In this document: piece by piece, positions 1-8,273 of the stretch
How positions within the stretch are numbered: the first letter of the stretch is position 1
How the letters are laid out: every line of letters starts with the position of its first letter
Assembly (NCBI RefSeq): GCF_000269985.1
Contig: NC_016109.1
Location: 620,001-684,000, forward strand
DNA length: 64,000 nt
Direction: 5' to 3'
Source: Kitasatospora setae KM-6054
Lineage (GTDB): Bacteria > Actinomycetota > Actinomycetes > Streptomycetales > Streptomycetaceae
Notes under the pieces: model-generated
Databases searched by the model: none
The model's input: only the letters and a program-made list of their open reading frames with translations
What the model was told of the DNA's origin: nothing
Position numbers and translations under genes: made by a program

Positions 1-288
1 CGCGGCCAGGTACGCGAGCAGGCGCTCCTTCTCCTGCGCGCTGAACTCCCCCCGGGCCAGGCGCTCGCCCTGCGCCGCAGCCGTTGCCGGCGCCCCCAGC
101 GCGGCCACGAGCACCGGCAGGAGCACCTGGCGCAGCACCGCGGGGAGCTGCGTGGCGAAATCGACGGACAGGCCGTCGAACTCGTCTGCCCGCGTCAGCG
201 CTTCGGCGATTCCCAGGTGGACGGGCGGGCCGCCGTCGAGCGGACGCGGCGCCAACCACGGTTCGTCCACCAGGTTGTACTTGGGCAA
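1..288 (-). CDS. cse1: Cse1/CasA (Cas8e), N-terminal 96 residues, cut by the window edge
   Basis: This is the large subunit of the type I-E Cascade complex, which recognises the PAM. The TTG start at 288 gives MPKYNLVDEPWLAPRP, matching the family's typical opening (xFNLLDEPWIPV). A GGGAG ribosome site lies at 301-297. An ORF without stop runs to the window edge, so the other Cascade genes (cse2, cas7, cas5, cas6e, cas1, cas2) should lie further left, outside this window. It lies on the same strand as cas3 but 222 bp away. That gap carries its own CRISPR-like element, so cse1 probably has its own promoter. Confidence 0.9.
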   Translation of the reverse strand, partial: MPKYNLVDEPWLAPRPLDGGPPVHLGIAEALTRADEFDGLSVDFATQLPAVLRQVLLPVLVAALGAPATAAAQGERLARGEFSAQEKERLLAYLAA

Positions 289-303
289 GGGTGAATCTCC
301 CAA

Positions 304-315
304 CTGGTCATGTTT
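304..315 (+). promoter_or_regulatory. Predicted Cascade target in the cse1 promoter/leader
   Basis: The 12-mer CTGGTCATGTTT lies just upstream of the cse1 ribosome site. It matches the first 12 nt of the mini-CRISPR spacer at 416-427 at 11 of 12 positions. The bases before it are AA, giving an AAC motif where I-E systems read the PAM. The block covers TAAACAT on the minus strand, a possible -10 of cse1. The one mismatch falls on guide position 6, a base that I-E guides do not pair, if the repeat is counted as 29 nt. Beyond nt 12 the match is poor. Confidence 0.65.
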
Positions 316-381
316 AGTCGGGGCTTTGAAGCCATCCTGGCACTCCGCTCGTCGCCTTGTGCGGCAAATGCTTCAATTGCC

Positions 382-476
382 GCTGGCCCCGCAGGACTGG
401 TCGCGGGGATGGCCCCTGGTCGTGTTTGCGCGCCCCGGTCAACGCCAAGTAGGCCCCGCGCTCGCGGGGTTGGGGG
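382..476 (+). CRISPR. One-spacer mini-CRISPR (crRNA-like regulator candidate) between cas3 and cse1
   Basis: Two repeat-like hairpins flank a 33-nt pseudo-spacer (416-448). The second (449-476) contains the exact 16-nt stem-loop core of the main array repeat at 454-469. The first (382-415) keeps the stem arms CCCCGC (387-392) and GCGGGG (403-408), but its loop has grown from 4 to 10 nt. From the first stem end to the second stem start is 45 nt, identical to the main array (7+33+5). Orientation matches the array. A strong hairpin follows at once (472-503). Architecture and self-complementarity to the cse1 leader resemble CreA/CreR-type crRNA-like RNAs that guide Cascade to repress a promoter. 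No tiny toxin gene was recognised. Confidence 0.7.
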
Positions 477-503
477 TGGGCAGGGTTTCCCTTGCCCACC
501 CCC
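472..503. terminator. Strong hairpin between mini-CRISPR and the end of cas3
   Basis: The arms GGGGGTGGGCA (472-482) and TGCCCACCCCC (493-503) pair perfectly. They extend inward through GGG/CCC around a TTT loop with one bulged T. It sits just beyond the cas3 stop codon and directly after the second pseudo-repeat. It could therefore end the leftward cas3 transcript and the rightward small RNA alike. Confidence 0.7.
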
Positions 504-510
504 GCACTCG

Positions 511-3471
511 CTACGGACGTCCGGTCACGACCAGCCCGAGCCGGTCGTCGTACCGGAGCCTGCAACCGCCGAGCCTCGCCTCGTCCCGCTCGTCCAACTC
601 CAGTGCCCTGCCGTAGCGAAGCCACGGATGGTCGCGCCAGCCCGGCAGCGGACCGAGGGCGTGCTGCTCGACCGCTGCGGTGAGCTTGGCCGGGAGTCGG
701 ACGGTGCCGGTGAGCACGTCGTCCAGCAGCTCGGCCGCGGTCTCGCCGTTCGGACCCAGCGCCCGGCCGGTCATCGCCCGGTAGCCCTCGCCGGCCCTGC
801 GCACCAAGAGCACTTCCACGCTGGGGTCGCCGTCCCTGACCAGGGCCTCCATCTGCCCGTCGCGCAGTACGCCCTGCCCCCCGTAGTGAAGTCCTTCCAG
901 GGTCGGCTGCCCGTGCTCGCCGGCCCGGACGAGCAGGTACGGCGCGGCCGCCTCCCGGCGCTTGGACCGATTCTCGTTCCAGAGCTTCCGCGCCGTCGAC
1001 TCCTCCTCGGCCCACTCCGACGGGACGATCCGATCGGTGCCGTAGACCCGGGCGACCAGCTGCGGGACCTGGCCCGGGATGCTCCATCCGCCGCCGTCGG
1101 CCGCGATCACCTCGGCCGCCGTGCGGAGCAGCGGGTAGCGACCGTAGATCCCCTCCGAAGCCCGGAGCAGCCACGGGACTCCGCCGCCTGCCCGGCGCAG
1201 CCCCGTCACGACGACCGTCGGGTGCGTGAGCTTGGACGGTCGTGGATTGCCGTCGTGGCGGTGCAGGCGGCCGATGCGCTGCAGCAGCAGGTCGATCGGC
1301 GCGAGATCTGTGACCAGCAGGTCCGCGTCGACGTCGAAGGACTGCTCAGCGAGCTGCGTGGCAACGACCACCATTCGCTGAGGTCGCGGCCGGCCGTCGT
1401 CCCGCCTGCCGAGCGCCTCCAGCACTGCCGCGGTGCGGTCCGCGCGGTGCCCGGCGTGGAGCCGGCCGTGCAGCAGGTGCACCTCCTGGTCGCCGAACTT
1501 CGCGCACAGCGCCTCAAAGGTGCGTTGGGCCCGGTCCACGGTATTGCGGATGACCAAGGCGCAGCCGCCGTCGACGAGTTGATCCTGCAGGAACTCCGCC
1601 ACGGCCTCGGCGGTCGGACCTGACGGGTCCTCACTCCTCTGATCGACCACCGGCTCGTCGAGGACACGCACCTTGACTTTCAGGTCCTCCCGCCAGGGGT
1701 CTGTGCTGTCCACCAGCAACTGTGGCCCGTCCTCGCCAACCCACGCGGTCGTCACGTTCGGATAGCCGCCTGGCTGCGGGAGTTCAATCTCCGGCAGGGT
1801 CTCGGCCGACTGCGCCCCGGCCAGGTACGCCGCCACCAGGTCGCGGCGCTGCCCGGGCGGGAGCGTCGCCGACAGGAGCAGCACGGGCACGCCCGCCTGG
1901 CCGAGCCAGCGCAGGCCCTCCAGCAGGAACTGGGACATGTAGACGTCCGCGGCGTGCACCTCGTCCAGGATCACCACCTTGCCCACCAGGCCCGCCATCC
2001 GCAGCATCACGTGCTTCGTCCGGGTCGCGGCCTGGAGGAGCTGGTCGACGGTGCCGACCGCGAACGGGCTGAGCAGACCACGCCGCCGTCCGAGGAACCA
2101 CTCGGAGGGGCCGCGCCGCTGCGGCTCGGACTCGTCCTCCCCGAAAGACCAGGTCATCCCGTACTCGTCCTCGCCGACCGAGCCGTAACAGTCCTGCGCG
2201 CCGAAACCGTCAGCACCGTCGAGAAGGGCGCGCCACTCCTTGTTGAAGATCCGCTTGCCGTGCAGCAGCGCCACCTGGCCGGCGAGTCGTTCGTCGATCT
2301 TCCCGAGCCAGGAACGGACTTGAGTGAACATCGGGTCCGCCGTCGCCTGGGTCGGCATGCCCAGGAACACCCCGTCCGCCCCGCTCCGGGCCGCGAGCAC
2401 CTCCGCCGCCGCGAGTGCCGCCTTCGTCTTTCCCTCCCCCATCGGCGCCTCGATGATCACCAACCCCGGCCCACCCATCCGATACACCGCGTCCAGCACC
2501 ATCTGCTGCGACGACCTGGGCCCGTCACCGAACCTGTCCTGGAAAAACTCGGGCCCGGAAAACTCAAGTTGGCCCCACCCACCGCGCAACTGCAAGGCCG
2601 ACCACGCCGCCCGGGACCGCCTGCGCGCGCCTTCCATCGAGACCTGCGCGAGATCGGCGACGCCGTGGAAGTGCTGCTCGTTGCTGGCGATCCAGTCCGC
2701 CATCACCACGAACCCCGAGAGCTGCAACTGCACCGCCCGAGGCGGCACCTCACACGGCTGCACCTCGGCCAACAGGCACTCACCGCCGAAACCGACCTCC
2801 CGGCTGAAGACCTCGAGCAAAGCCGCTTGCGCCTCCTGCCAAGCAGCCCCTCGACCCTGGAACTCCTCGTTCTTCTTCGGCGGAGCCAGATCCCCCACCG
2901 TCGGAATCGTGCCGTGATGCCCCGCCACCAGCGGCCACACCCAAGCCGTCTGCTCCTCCGACCAGCCAGCCCCCGCAAGCAACCTCCGCAGCAGCCGGCC
3001 ACCCGCCCGGTCGTGCCGCCACTTCTTCCCAGCCGCGAGGGTGTACTCGTTCCACCTCAACCCCGCCGCCCGCACCGCAGCAGCCCCGGCCGCGTCCATG
3101 AACTGGAAGGCCGGCGTTGCCTTCCCCAAGTCGTGCACACCGCAAAGCCAAACGAACAACAACCGCCCCCGACCCCGCCCACCCGCGATCACGTCCAACC
3201 TCCGACGCGTCACCGGCGGCAAGTACTCCTCCCACATCACCTCGGCCACCGCGGCCGTGTCCAACATGTGCGAGATCAGGAGGTTCGCCGTCCCCCCGGC
3301 CTTACCCGCCGACTTCCCCCACAACGCCCCTAACCACCCGGCCGCCTCCCCCGAGAGCCCCCACCGACTCACAAGCCCACCCACTCCCTGTGCCTCCGAT
3401 CCGCTACGCTCCGGAGCGTAGAAGACCCCACTGACAATCCGGCCGCCACCCAGACCATGCGCACATCCCAA
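511..3471 (-). CDS. cas3: Cas3 HD-nuclease/helicase, type I-E
   Basis: Cas3 is the nuclease-helicase recruited by Cascade to degrade target DNA. The N-terminal HD nuclease shows H68 (ISHMLDT) and the HD pair at about 113-114 (VHDLGK). The helicase shows Walker A (MGEGKT), a DEVH box (LDEVHAAD), motif III (LLSATLP) and motif VI (QRIGRLHRHD). The 986-residue length fits I-E Cas3. The TTG start at 3471 is the longest option. Later GTG starts would leave a longer leader, so the true start is uncertain. It is transcribed away from the CRISPR array, with the promoter in the shared 60-150 bp leader. No frameshift or missing motif was seen, so it looks functional. Confidence 0.95.
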   Translation of the reverse strand: MGCAHGLGGGRIVSGVFYAPERSGSEAQGVGGLVSRWGLSGEAAGWLGALWGKSAGKAGGTANLLISHMLDTAAVAEVMWEEYLPPVTRRRLDVIAGGRGRGRLLFVWLCGVHDLGKATPAFQFMDAAGAAAVRAAGLRWNEYTLAAGKKWRHDRAGGRLLRRLLAGAGWSEEQTAWVWPLVAGHHGTIPTVGDLAPPKKNEEFQGRGAAWQEAQAALLEVFSREVGFGGECLLAEVQPCEVPPRAVQLQLSGFVVMADWIASNEQHFHGVADLAQVSMEGARRRSRAAWSALQLRGGWGQLEFSGPEFFQDRFGDGPRSSQQMVLDAVYRMGGPGLVIIEAPMGEGKTKAALAAAEVLAARSGADGVFLGMPTQATADPMFTQVRSWLGKIDERLAGQVALLHGKRIFNKEWRALLDGADGFGAQDCYGSVGEDEYGMTWSFGEDESEPQRRGPSEWFLGRRRGLLSPFAVGTVDQLLQAATRTKHVMLRMAGLVGKVVILDEVHAADVYMSQFLLEGLRWLGQAGVPVLLLSATLPPGQRRDLVAAYLAGAQSAETLPEIELPQPGGYPNVTTAWVGEDGPQLLVDSTDPWREDLKVKVRVLDEPVVDQRSEDPSGPTAEAVAEFLQDQLVDGGCALVIRNTVDRAQRTFEALCAKFGDQEVHLLHGRLHAGHRADRTAAVLEALGRRDDGRPRPQRMVVVATQLAEQSFDVDADLLVTDLAPIDLLLQRIGRLHRHDGNPRPSKLTHPTVVVTGLRRAGGGVPWLLRASEGIYGRYPLLRTAAEVIAADGGGWSIPGQVPQLVARVYGTDRIVPSEWAEEESTARKLWNENRSKRREAAAPYLLVRAGEHGQPTLEGLHYGGQGVLRDGQMEALVRDGDPSVEVLLVRRAGEGYRAMTGRALGPNGETAAELLDDVLTGTVRLPAKLTAAVEQHALGPLPGWRDHPWLRYGRALELDERDEARLGGCRLRYDDRLGLVVTGRP

Positions 3472-3529
3472 CCGAGTTCAACTAACAAAAATACTGCCCC
3501 CTAACCCACAAAACACCAGCTCATCAAGC
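3472..3529 (+). promoter_or_regulatory. CRISPR leader / divergent cas3 promoter region
   Basis: This A-rich stretch (ACTAACAAAAATACTG) abuts the first repeat and contrasts with the surrounding GC-rich DNA. The degenerate repeats lie at the far end (5787, 5848), so this side is the leader and new spacers enter here. The cas3 promoter must also lie here or just inside the upstream end of the cas3 ORF. Confidence 0.65.
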
Positions 3530-5875
3530 CTCGGCCCCGCGCTCGCGGGGGTTGCTCTTGACGTGGATTCCATCAGACGTGTGTCGACGTCTCGGCCCCG
3601 CGCTCGCGGGGGTTGCTCCGGGACGGCCGAGGGGAGGACGTCGTGTCCCTCCTCGGCCCCGCGCTCGCGGGGGTTGCTCCGGTCGTGGTGCCGGAGACGG
3701 TGATGCTGGGGGCTCGGCCCCGCGCTCGCGGGGGTTGCTCCCAGCAGGCGGCCGGAGCCGAGCGCGACGCCTACTCGGCCCCGCGCTCGCGGGGGTTGCT
3801 CACGTGTCCAGCGTAGGCCCAACTGGGTTGTGATCTCGGCCCCGCGCTCGCGGGGGTTGCTCCTGCCGTTGCAGGCGTAGCACGGGGGTTCGTCGCTCGG
3901 CCCCGCGCTCGCGGGGGTTGCTCCCGGCTGCCGCCGCTGGTGAAGGTGAAGCCGATCTCGGCCCCGCGCTCGCGGGGGTTGCTCGACCGACATGGCCCGT
4001 GAGTTCGCAGTCCGGCACTCGGCCCCGCGCTCGCGGGGGTTGCTCGCAACCGGGGCGGTTGTCGTGACGGAGAAACGTCTCGGCCCCGCGCTCGCGGGGG
4101 TTGCTCCCGGCCCGGGATCCACGTCGAGGACATCGTGAACTCGGCCCCGCGCTCGCGGGGGTTGCTCCCGGGACAGCGGCGGCCGGGGCTGCGGGCTGCT
4201 CTCGGCCCCGCGCTCGCGGGGGTTGCTCGTCGGCCGAACACCGCGCGGCCACCGGCAAGGACTCGGCCCCGCGCTCGCGGGGGTTGCTCGTTCGACCACC
4301 ACCCTCAGGTAGCGGCTGCCGGCTCGGCCCCGCGCTCGCGGGGGTTGCTCGCCGAAGCCGCGCTCATCGCCGCCCACCGCCTCCTCGGCCCCGCGCTCGC
4401 GGGGGTTGCTCGGGCGTGTACCCGGAGGCCGGGCTGCAGATGTCCTCGGCCCCGCGCTCGCGGGGGTTGCTCCCGGGAGCCGCGGCAGGAGATGGTCAGC
4501 CGGGCCTCGGCCCCGCGCTCGCGGGGGTTGCTCTCGCTGCTGGCGGCGCGGCGATTCAACCCACCGCTCGGCCCCGCGCTCGCGGGGGTTGCTCGGGCGT
4601 GTACCCGGAGGCCGGGCTGCAGATGTCCTCGGCCCCGCGCTCGCGGGGGTTGCTCCCGGGAGCCGCGGCAGGAGATGGTCAGCCGGGCCTCGGCCCCGCG
4701 CTCGCGGGGGTTGCTCGGGTCTCGCGATCCTGGCCAGGATCGGACTCGTCTCGGCCCCGCGCTCGCGGGGGTTGCTCCCGGCCCGGGGCGCCCGCCGCCG
4801 GGGCGGAGAGCTCGGCCCCGCGCTCGCGGGGGTTGCTCTTCTGTCACACAGATGGCATATTCGCGGGGCATCTCGGCCCCGCGCTCACGGGGGTTGCTCC
4901 TCGGCGAGGCGGGCGGACGTCATGCGGACGAGCTCGGCCCCGCGCTCGCGGGGGTTGCTCCGCGGTGGACAGGCTGACCACGCTGGTGGGTGACTCGGCC
5001 CCGCGCTCGCGGGGGTTGCTCGCGGGGCACGACCCCGGCCGAGGACAAGGCGTACTCGGCCCCGCGCTCGCGGGGGTTGCTCTCGCCCGGCGCCACGCTC
5101 AAGGACCTGCTGCTGCTCGGCCCCGCGCTCGCGGGGGTTGCTCCCGCTGGACCGGGCTCACCGGCGCGCGCCCCGGCTCGGCCCCGCGCTCGCGGGGGTT
5201 GCTCTTCTGGGCGTGCCGGTCTGCCCGACCCATTCCGCTCGGCCCCGCGCTCGCGGGGGTTGCTCTCGGGAGAGTTGGGGCCGGGCGACCGGCTCCCGCT
5301 CGGCCCCGCGCTCGCGGGGGTTGCTCCCCATCCCCGACGGCCGCGCGCTGTTCCTGGCCCTCGGCCCCGCGCTCGCGAGGGTTGCTCGATCGGCCTCGGC
5401 GGGATCGGCGACACCCTGAACTCGGCCCCGCGCTCGCGGGGGTTGCTCAGCGGGCCCGCCCCATCCATCCGGTGGACCGCACTCGGCCCCGCGCTCGCGG
5501 GGGTTGCTCCGATGAGGGCCTGGCGCTCAGCCGGGCTACGGGCTCGGCCCCGCGCTCGCGGGGGTTGCTCCGGACGAGGGCCCGTGCGGCAACGCCACCC
5601 ACCCTCGGCCCCGCGCTCGCGGGGGTTGCTCTACGAACCGAGTAGCGTGACCGGGATGCACCAGCTCGGCCCCGCGCTCGCGGGGGTTGCTCCACCGACT
5701 TGACGAGGTCGGTCTCGTTGACGTCCTCGGCCCCGCGCTCGCGGGGGTTGCTCCCGTGGCCGGCTCTTGTCCGGCATCACCCAGGCCTCGGCCCTGCGCT
5801 CGCGGGGGTTGCTCCATCTCCTCTTGCTCGTGACGAGTGGTCAGGCCCTCGGCCCCGCGCTCGCGGGGGTTGGTC
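3530..5875 (+). CRISPR. Type I-E CRISPR array, 39 repeats and 38 spacers
   Basis: The 28-nt repeats have a CCCCGC-GCTC-GCGGGG hairpin preceded by CTCGG and followed by GTTGCTC. They recur every 61 bp from 3530 to 5848, with 33-nt spacers. In E. coli-style counting this is 29+32, the last repeat base coming from the spacer. Every unit I checked falls on the 61-bp grid. Variant repeats are at 4872 (CTCACGG), 5360 (GCGAGGG), 5787 (CCCTGCG) and the terminal 5848 (TTGGTC). Terminal decay marks the right end as the old, leader-distal side. Spacers were not matched to any phage or plasmid. Confidence 0.98.
4384..4688 (+). repeat. Duplicated pair of spacers inside the array
   Basis: The spacers at 4412-4444 and 4473-4505 recur exactly at 4595-4627 and 4656-4688. 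One unique spacer unit (4534-4566) lies between the copies. A three-unit (183-bp) duplication with a later difference, or recombination between repeats, would explain it. Independent uptake of the same two spacers in the same order is unlikely. Confidence 0.9.
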
Positions 5876-6002
5876 GCTACCACCATCGACAGTCCCTCCC
5901 CTGCGAGTTGATCATTCCTTCTCGAGCCATGGTCCGAATCGGAATACGGAGCCGCTGTTTGCGATTGGTCTCTTCGCACGATCGTACGAAGGGGGACGCT
6001 GG

Positions 6003-6344
6003 GTGAGCGATTTGAAGATGTTCAGGCTCGGGGTGGACAGCCGGGATGTGGAGGTGCGGGGCTCGACGGTGGCGTTGGAGGTGGAGCTGCAGCGGCGGGT
6101 GGAGGCCGGGATGGAGCGGATGCTGGGTATCCGGTTCCTGGCGTCGGAGTACCCGACGGGGCCATGGCACCGGGGGCGGGTGGACTCGCTGGGGATGGAC
6201 GAGAACGGCTCTCCGGTGGTGGTCGAGTTCAAGAAGGGCAGCGACAGCGGGGTCGTGTCGCAGGCGCTGTCGTACCTGACGTGGTTGAAGAGCAGCCGGC
6301 TGGAGTTCGAGGCGCTGGTGCGTGCGACTACCGCCGATAGATGA
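6003..6344 (+). CDS. DUF91/NucS-like nuclease-fold protein, C-terminally short copy
   Basis: This 113-residue protein from a GTG start shares a region with the next gene (e.g. LGIRFLASEY, GRVDSLGMDE, VVVEFKKG). The D...E-x-K spacing (VDSLG...VVEFKK) is that of PD-(D/E)XK nuclease folds such as NucS/DUF91. The frame stops at 6344, about 100 residues before its neighbour's end, so the C-terminal part is missing. It lies 130 bp after the CRISPR array on the same strand. The family is often found in actinomycetes with a C-terminal DUF5655 domain. Biochemical role is unknown. It may be a decaying duplicate. Confidence 0.6.
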   Translation: MSDLKMFRLGVDSRDVEVRGSTVALEVELQRRVEAGMERMLGIRFLASEYPTGPWHRGRVDSLGMDENGSPVVVEFKKGSDSGVVSQALSYLTWLKSSRLEFEALVRATTADR

Positions 6345-6393
6345 CACATACCGACGATGACTATCACCATGATCGCTTGGCTTCGGGGGAGAA

Positions 6394-7044
6394 ATGACGG
6401 GTCTGCGCCTGTTTCGGGTTGACGGCGGGTCGGCCGAGGAAGTTGCCGGCTCGGAGGTGGAGCTGGAGCGGCATCTCCAGACCTTGATCGAGCAGAACAT
6501 GGGCACCATGCTTGGTGTGCGGTTCCTCGCCTCGGAGTACTCCACCGGACCGGTCCACGGTGGCCGGATCGACTCGCTGGGCCTCGACGAGGACGGCAGC
6601 CCGGTGGTGATCGAGTACAAGCGGTCGCGCAGCGAGAACGTGATCAACCAAGCGCTTTTCTATTCCGCCTGGTTGCGGGACCACAAGGCCGAGTTCGAGG
6701 CCCTGGTGGCACGCCAGCTCGGAACCGAGGCTGCCGACGGTGTCGACTGGAGCGGTCTGCGGATCATCTGCGTGGCTTCGGGGTACAGCCGCTACGACGT
6801 CCACGCGATCGGCGAGATGAACCGCCGGATCGACCTCGTCCGCTACCAGCAATTCGAGGGGGACATACTGGCTCTGGAACTGCATGCCTCGGTGTCGAGC
6901 GGTCCAAGTGCGCTGACCAGGAGTCAGGTTGACGGGAACAGCCGGGCCACCGGCGGCCCGGGGCGAAAGACTGTCCGCGAGGCGATCGAGCGGGCTTCGC
7001 TAGGCAGTGTCGTCAAAGTGATCTTGGGTAATGGATCATGGTGA
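6394..7044 (+). pseudogene. DUF91/NucS-like (DUF5655-type) protein interrupted by IS-A
   Basis: The start has a clear GGGGGAG site. The nuclease-fold region (RIDSLGLDEDG, VVIEYKRS) is intact and is followed by the usual WSGLRIICVASGYSRYD stretch. Native sequence ends at about residue 203, where IS-A begins (7003). The last residues to 7044 are read from the IS end. Rejoining the pre-insertion flank found at 23922 gives only a short tail (AVDRTRINR), so the C-terminal DUF5655-type domain may already have been lost. Being beside CRISPR-Cas suggests a defence or DNA-repair role, but this is inference. Confidence 0.65.
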
Positions 7045-7867
7045 GGTGATACGTCGCCATGAACTTTCCGATGCCGAGTGGGGTCTGGTGGAGCCGCTGC
7101 TTCCCAGGCCCGGCACAGGTCGCCCACGCCTGGACGACCGAACGGTACTGAACGGGATCGTGTGGAAGTTCCGGACCGGGGTGGCCTGGCGGGATGTGCC
7201 ACCGCGATACGGGTCTTGGGCCACCCTGCACACCCGCTTTCGGCGCTGGGCCGAGGACGGAACCTTCGACCGGATGCTGCGGGCCGCGCGGGCGAAGGCG
7301 GACGCGGCCGGCGACATCGACTGGCTCGTGTCGGTCGACTCCACCGTCGTGCGGGCCCACCAGAGCGCCGCCGGCGCGCGAAAAGGGGGACCCGAAACCA
7401 GGCGCTCGGCCGCTCCCGGGGCGGACTGACCAGCAAACTCCACCTGGCCGTCGACGCCCTCGGCCGACCACTGGCCATGGTCCTGACCGGCGGGAACACC
7501 AACGACTGCACCCAGTTCACCGCCGTCATGAACGCGATACGAGTGCCCCGGATCGGACCAGGACGGCCCCGAACCCGTCCCGACCACGTCCTGGGCGACA
7601 AGGGCTACAGCTCCAAGGCGATCCGAACCTGGCTGCGACAGCACGGCATCGGCCACACCATCCCCGAGCGAGCCGACCAGATCGCCAACCGCCTGCGGCG
7701 CGGCAGCCGTGGCGGTCGCCCAACCGCGTTCAACCGCCGGCTTTACAAGCACCGCAACGTCGTCGAACGCTGCTTCAACCACCTGAAGCAGTGGCGAGGC
7801 CTCGCCACCAGGTACGACAAGACCGCCGTGTCCTACCAAGCCGCAGCCACCCTCGCCTCACTCCTCA
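7003..7867 (+). mobile_element. IS-A: IS5-family (IS427-like) element, left part
   Basis: The left end GGCAGTGTCGTCAAAG begins at 7003 after a TA. The matching right end (GGAAGTGTCGTCAAAG, one mismatch, also after TA) is not adjacent. It lies at 23925-23956 in reverse. IS-B cuts the element at 7867. Joining 7003-7867 to the reverse complement of 23925-23953 restores an IS of about 894 bp whose transposase ends ASLLMWA-stop. Confidence 0.85.
7031..7867 (+). pseudogene. IS5-family (IS427 group) transposase with -1 frameshift, 3' end cut by IS-B
   Basis: Frame one runs 7031-7429 and includes SDAEWGLVEPLLP, GIVWKFRTGVAWRDVPPRYG and the DDE-region DSTVVRAHQSA. The second half continues in the -1 frame: HLAVDALGRPLAMVLTGGN, LGDKGYSSKAIR, NVVERCFNHLKQWRGLATRYDK. 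The change lies at the slippery string A-AAA-GGG at 7381-7387, the usual programmed frameshift type for this IS group. The last residues before the stop at 7878 (RGR) come from IS-B, so the protein lost its natural C-terminus MWA. Confidence 0.85.
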
Positions 7868-7874
7868 GAGGGCG

Positions 7875-8273
7875 TTAAGTCCGTTTCTGGTAGCGGCCGC
7901 GTCCGGGTTGGTCGAGGATTCCCTGGCGGACGAGTCGTCCCAGGCGGGAGCGGGTGACGTTGATCGAGGGCTCGTCGGTGGGCAGGCCGAGGAGTTCGTG
8001 TGGTTCGCGGACCCGGAAGACCTGCCGGGGATGCTCGTTGGAGGCGGTCACGATGCGCTGGTAGACGGTGGCGGTCTCCGCGGGGGCCGGTTCGTGGCCG
8101 GGCAGGGCGAGGTCGTCGATGACCTTGCCGGTGGTGACGATCTCGGCGAGGCGGGCCTCTGTCTCGGCCAGGGCTGTGGTGAGTTGGTCGATCTGTTCGC
8201 GCGGGCAGTCGGCGCGTGCGGCGGTCTCGTCGTGTTCGGCTTGCGGCGGCCGCAGGAGTTCGGTGACGTTCAC
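7875..8273 (-). CDS. IS-B accessory protein, 132 aa, unknown function
   Basis: The GTG start at 8273 overlaps the transposase stop by four bases, suggesting translational coupling. The stop lies inside the right terminal repeat. The N-terminal half is a likely coiled coil (LTTALAETEARLAEIV). The C-terminal half resembles a winged helix (VRQGILDQPGRGRYQKRT at the wing). Most IS5 elements lack such a second gene. It could be a DNA-binding partner or regulator of transposition. I do not recognise a family. Confidence 0.6.
   Translation of the reverse strand: MNVTELLRPPQAEHDETAARADCPREQIDQLTTALAETEARLAEIVTTGKVIDDLALPGHEPAPAETATVYQRIVTASNEHPRQVFRVREPHELLGLPTDEPSINVTRSRLGRLVRQGILDQPGRGRYQKRT

Noticed and set aside
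3478..5979. Many long ORFs on both strands through 3.5-5.9 kb with repeated Ser-Arg-Gly-Leu or Asn-Pro-Arg-Glu-Arg motifs
   Set aside because: They are translations of the CRISPR repeats; the 61-bp period and non-coding spacers explain them fully.
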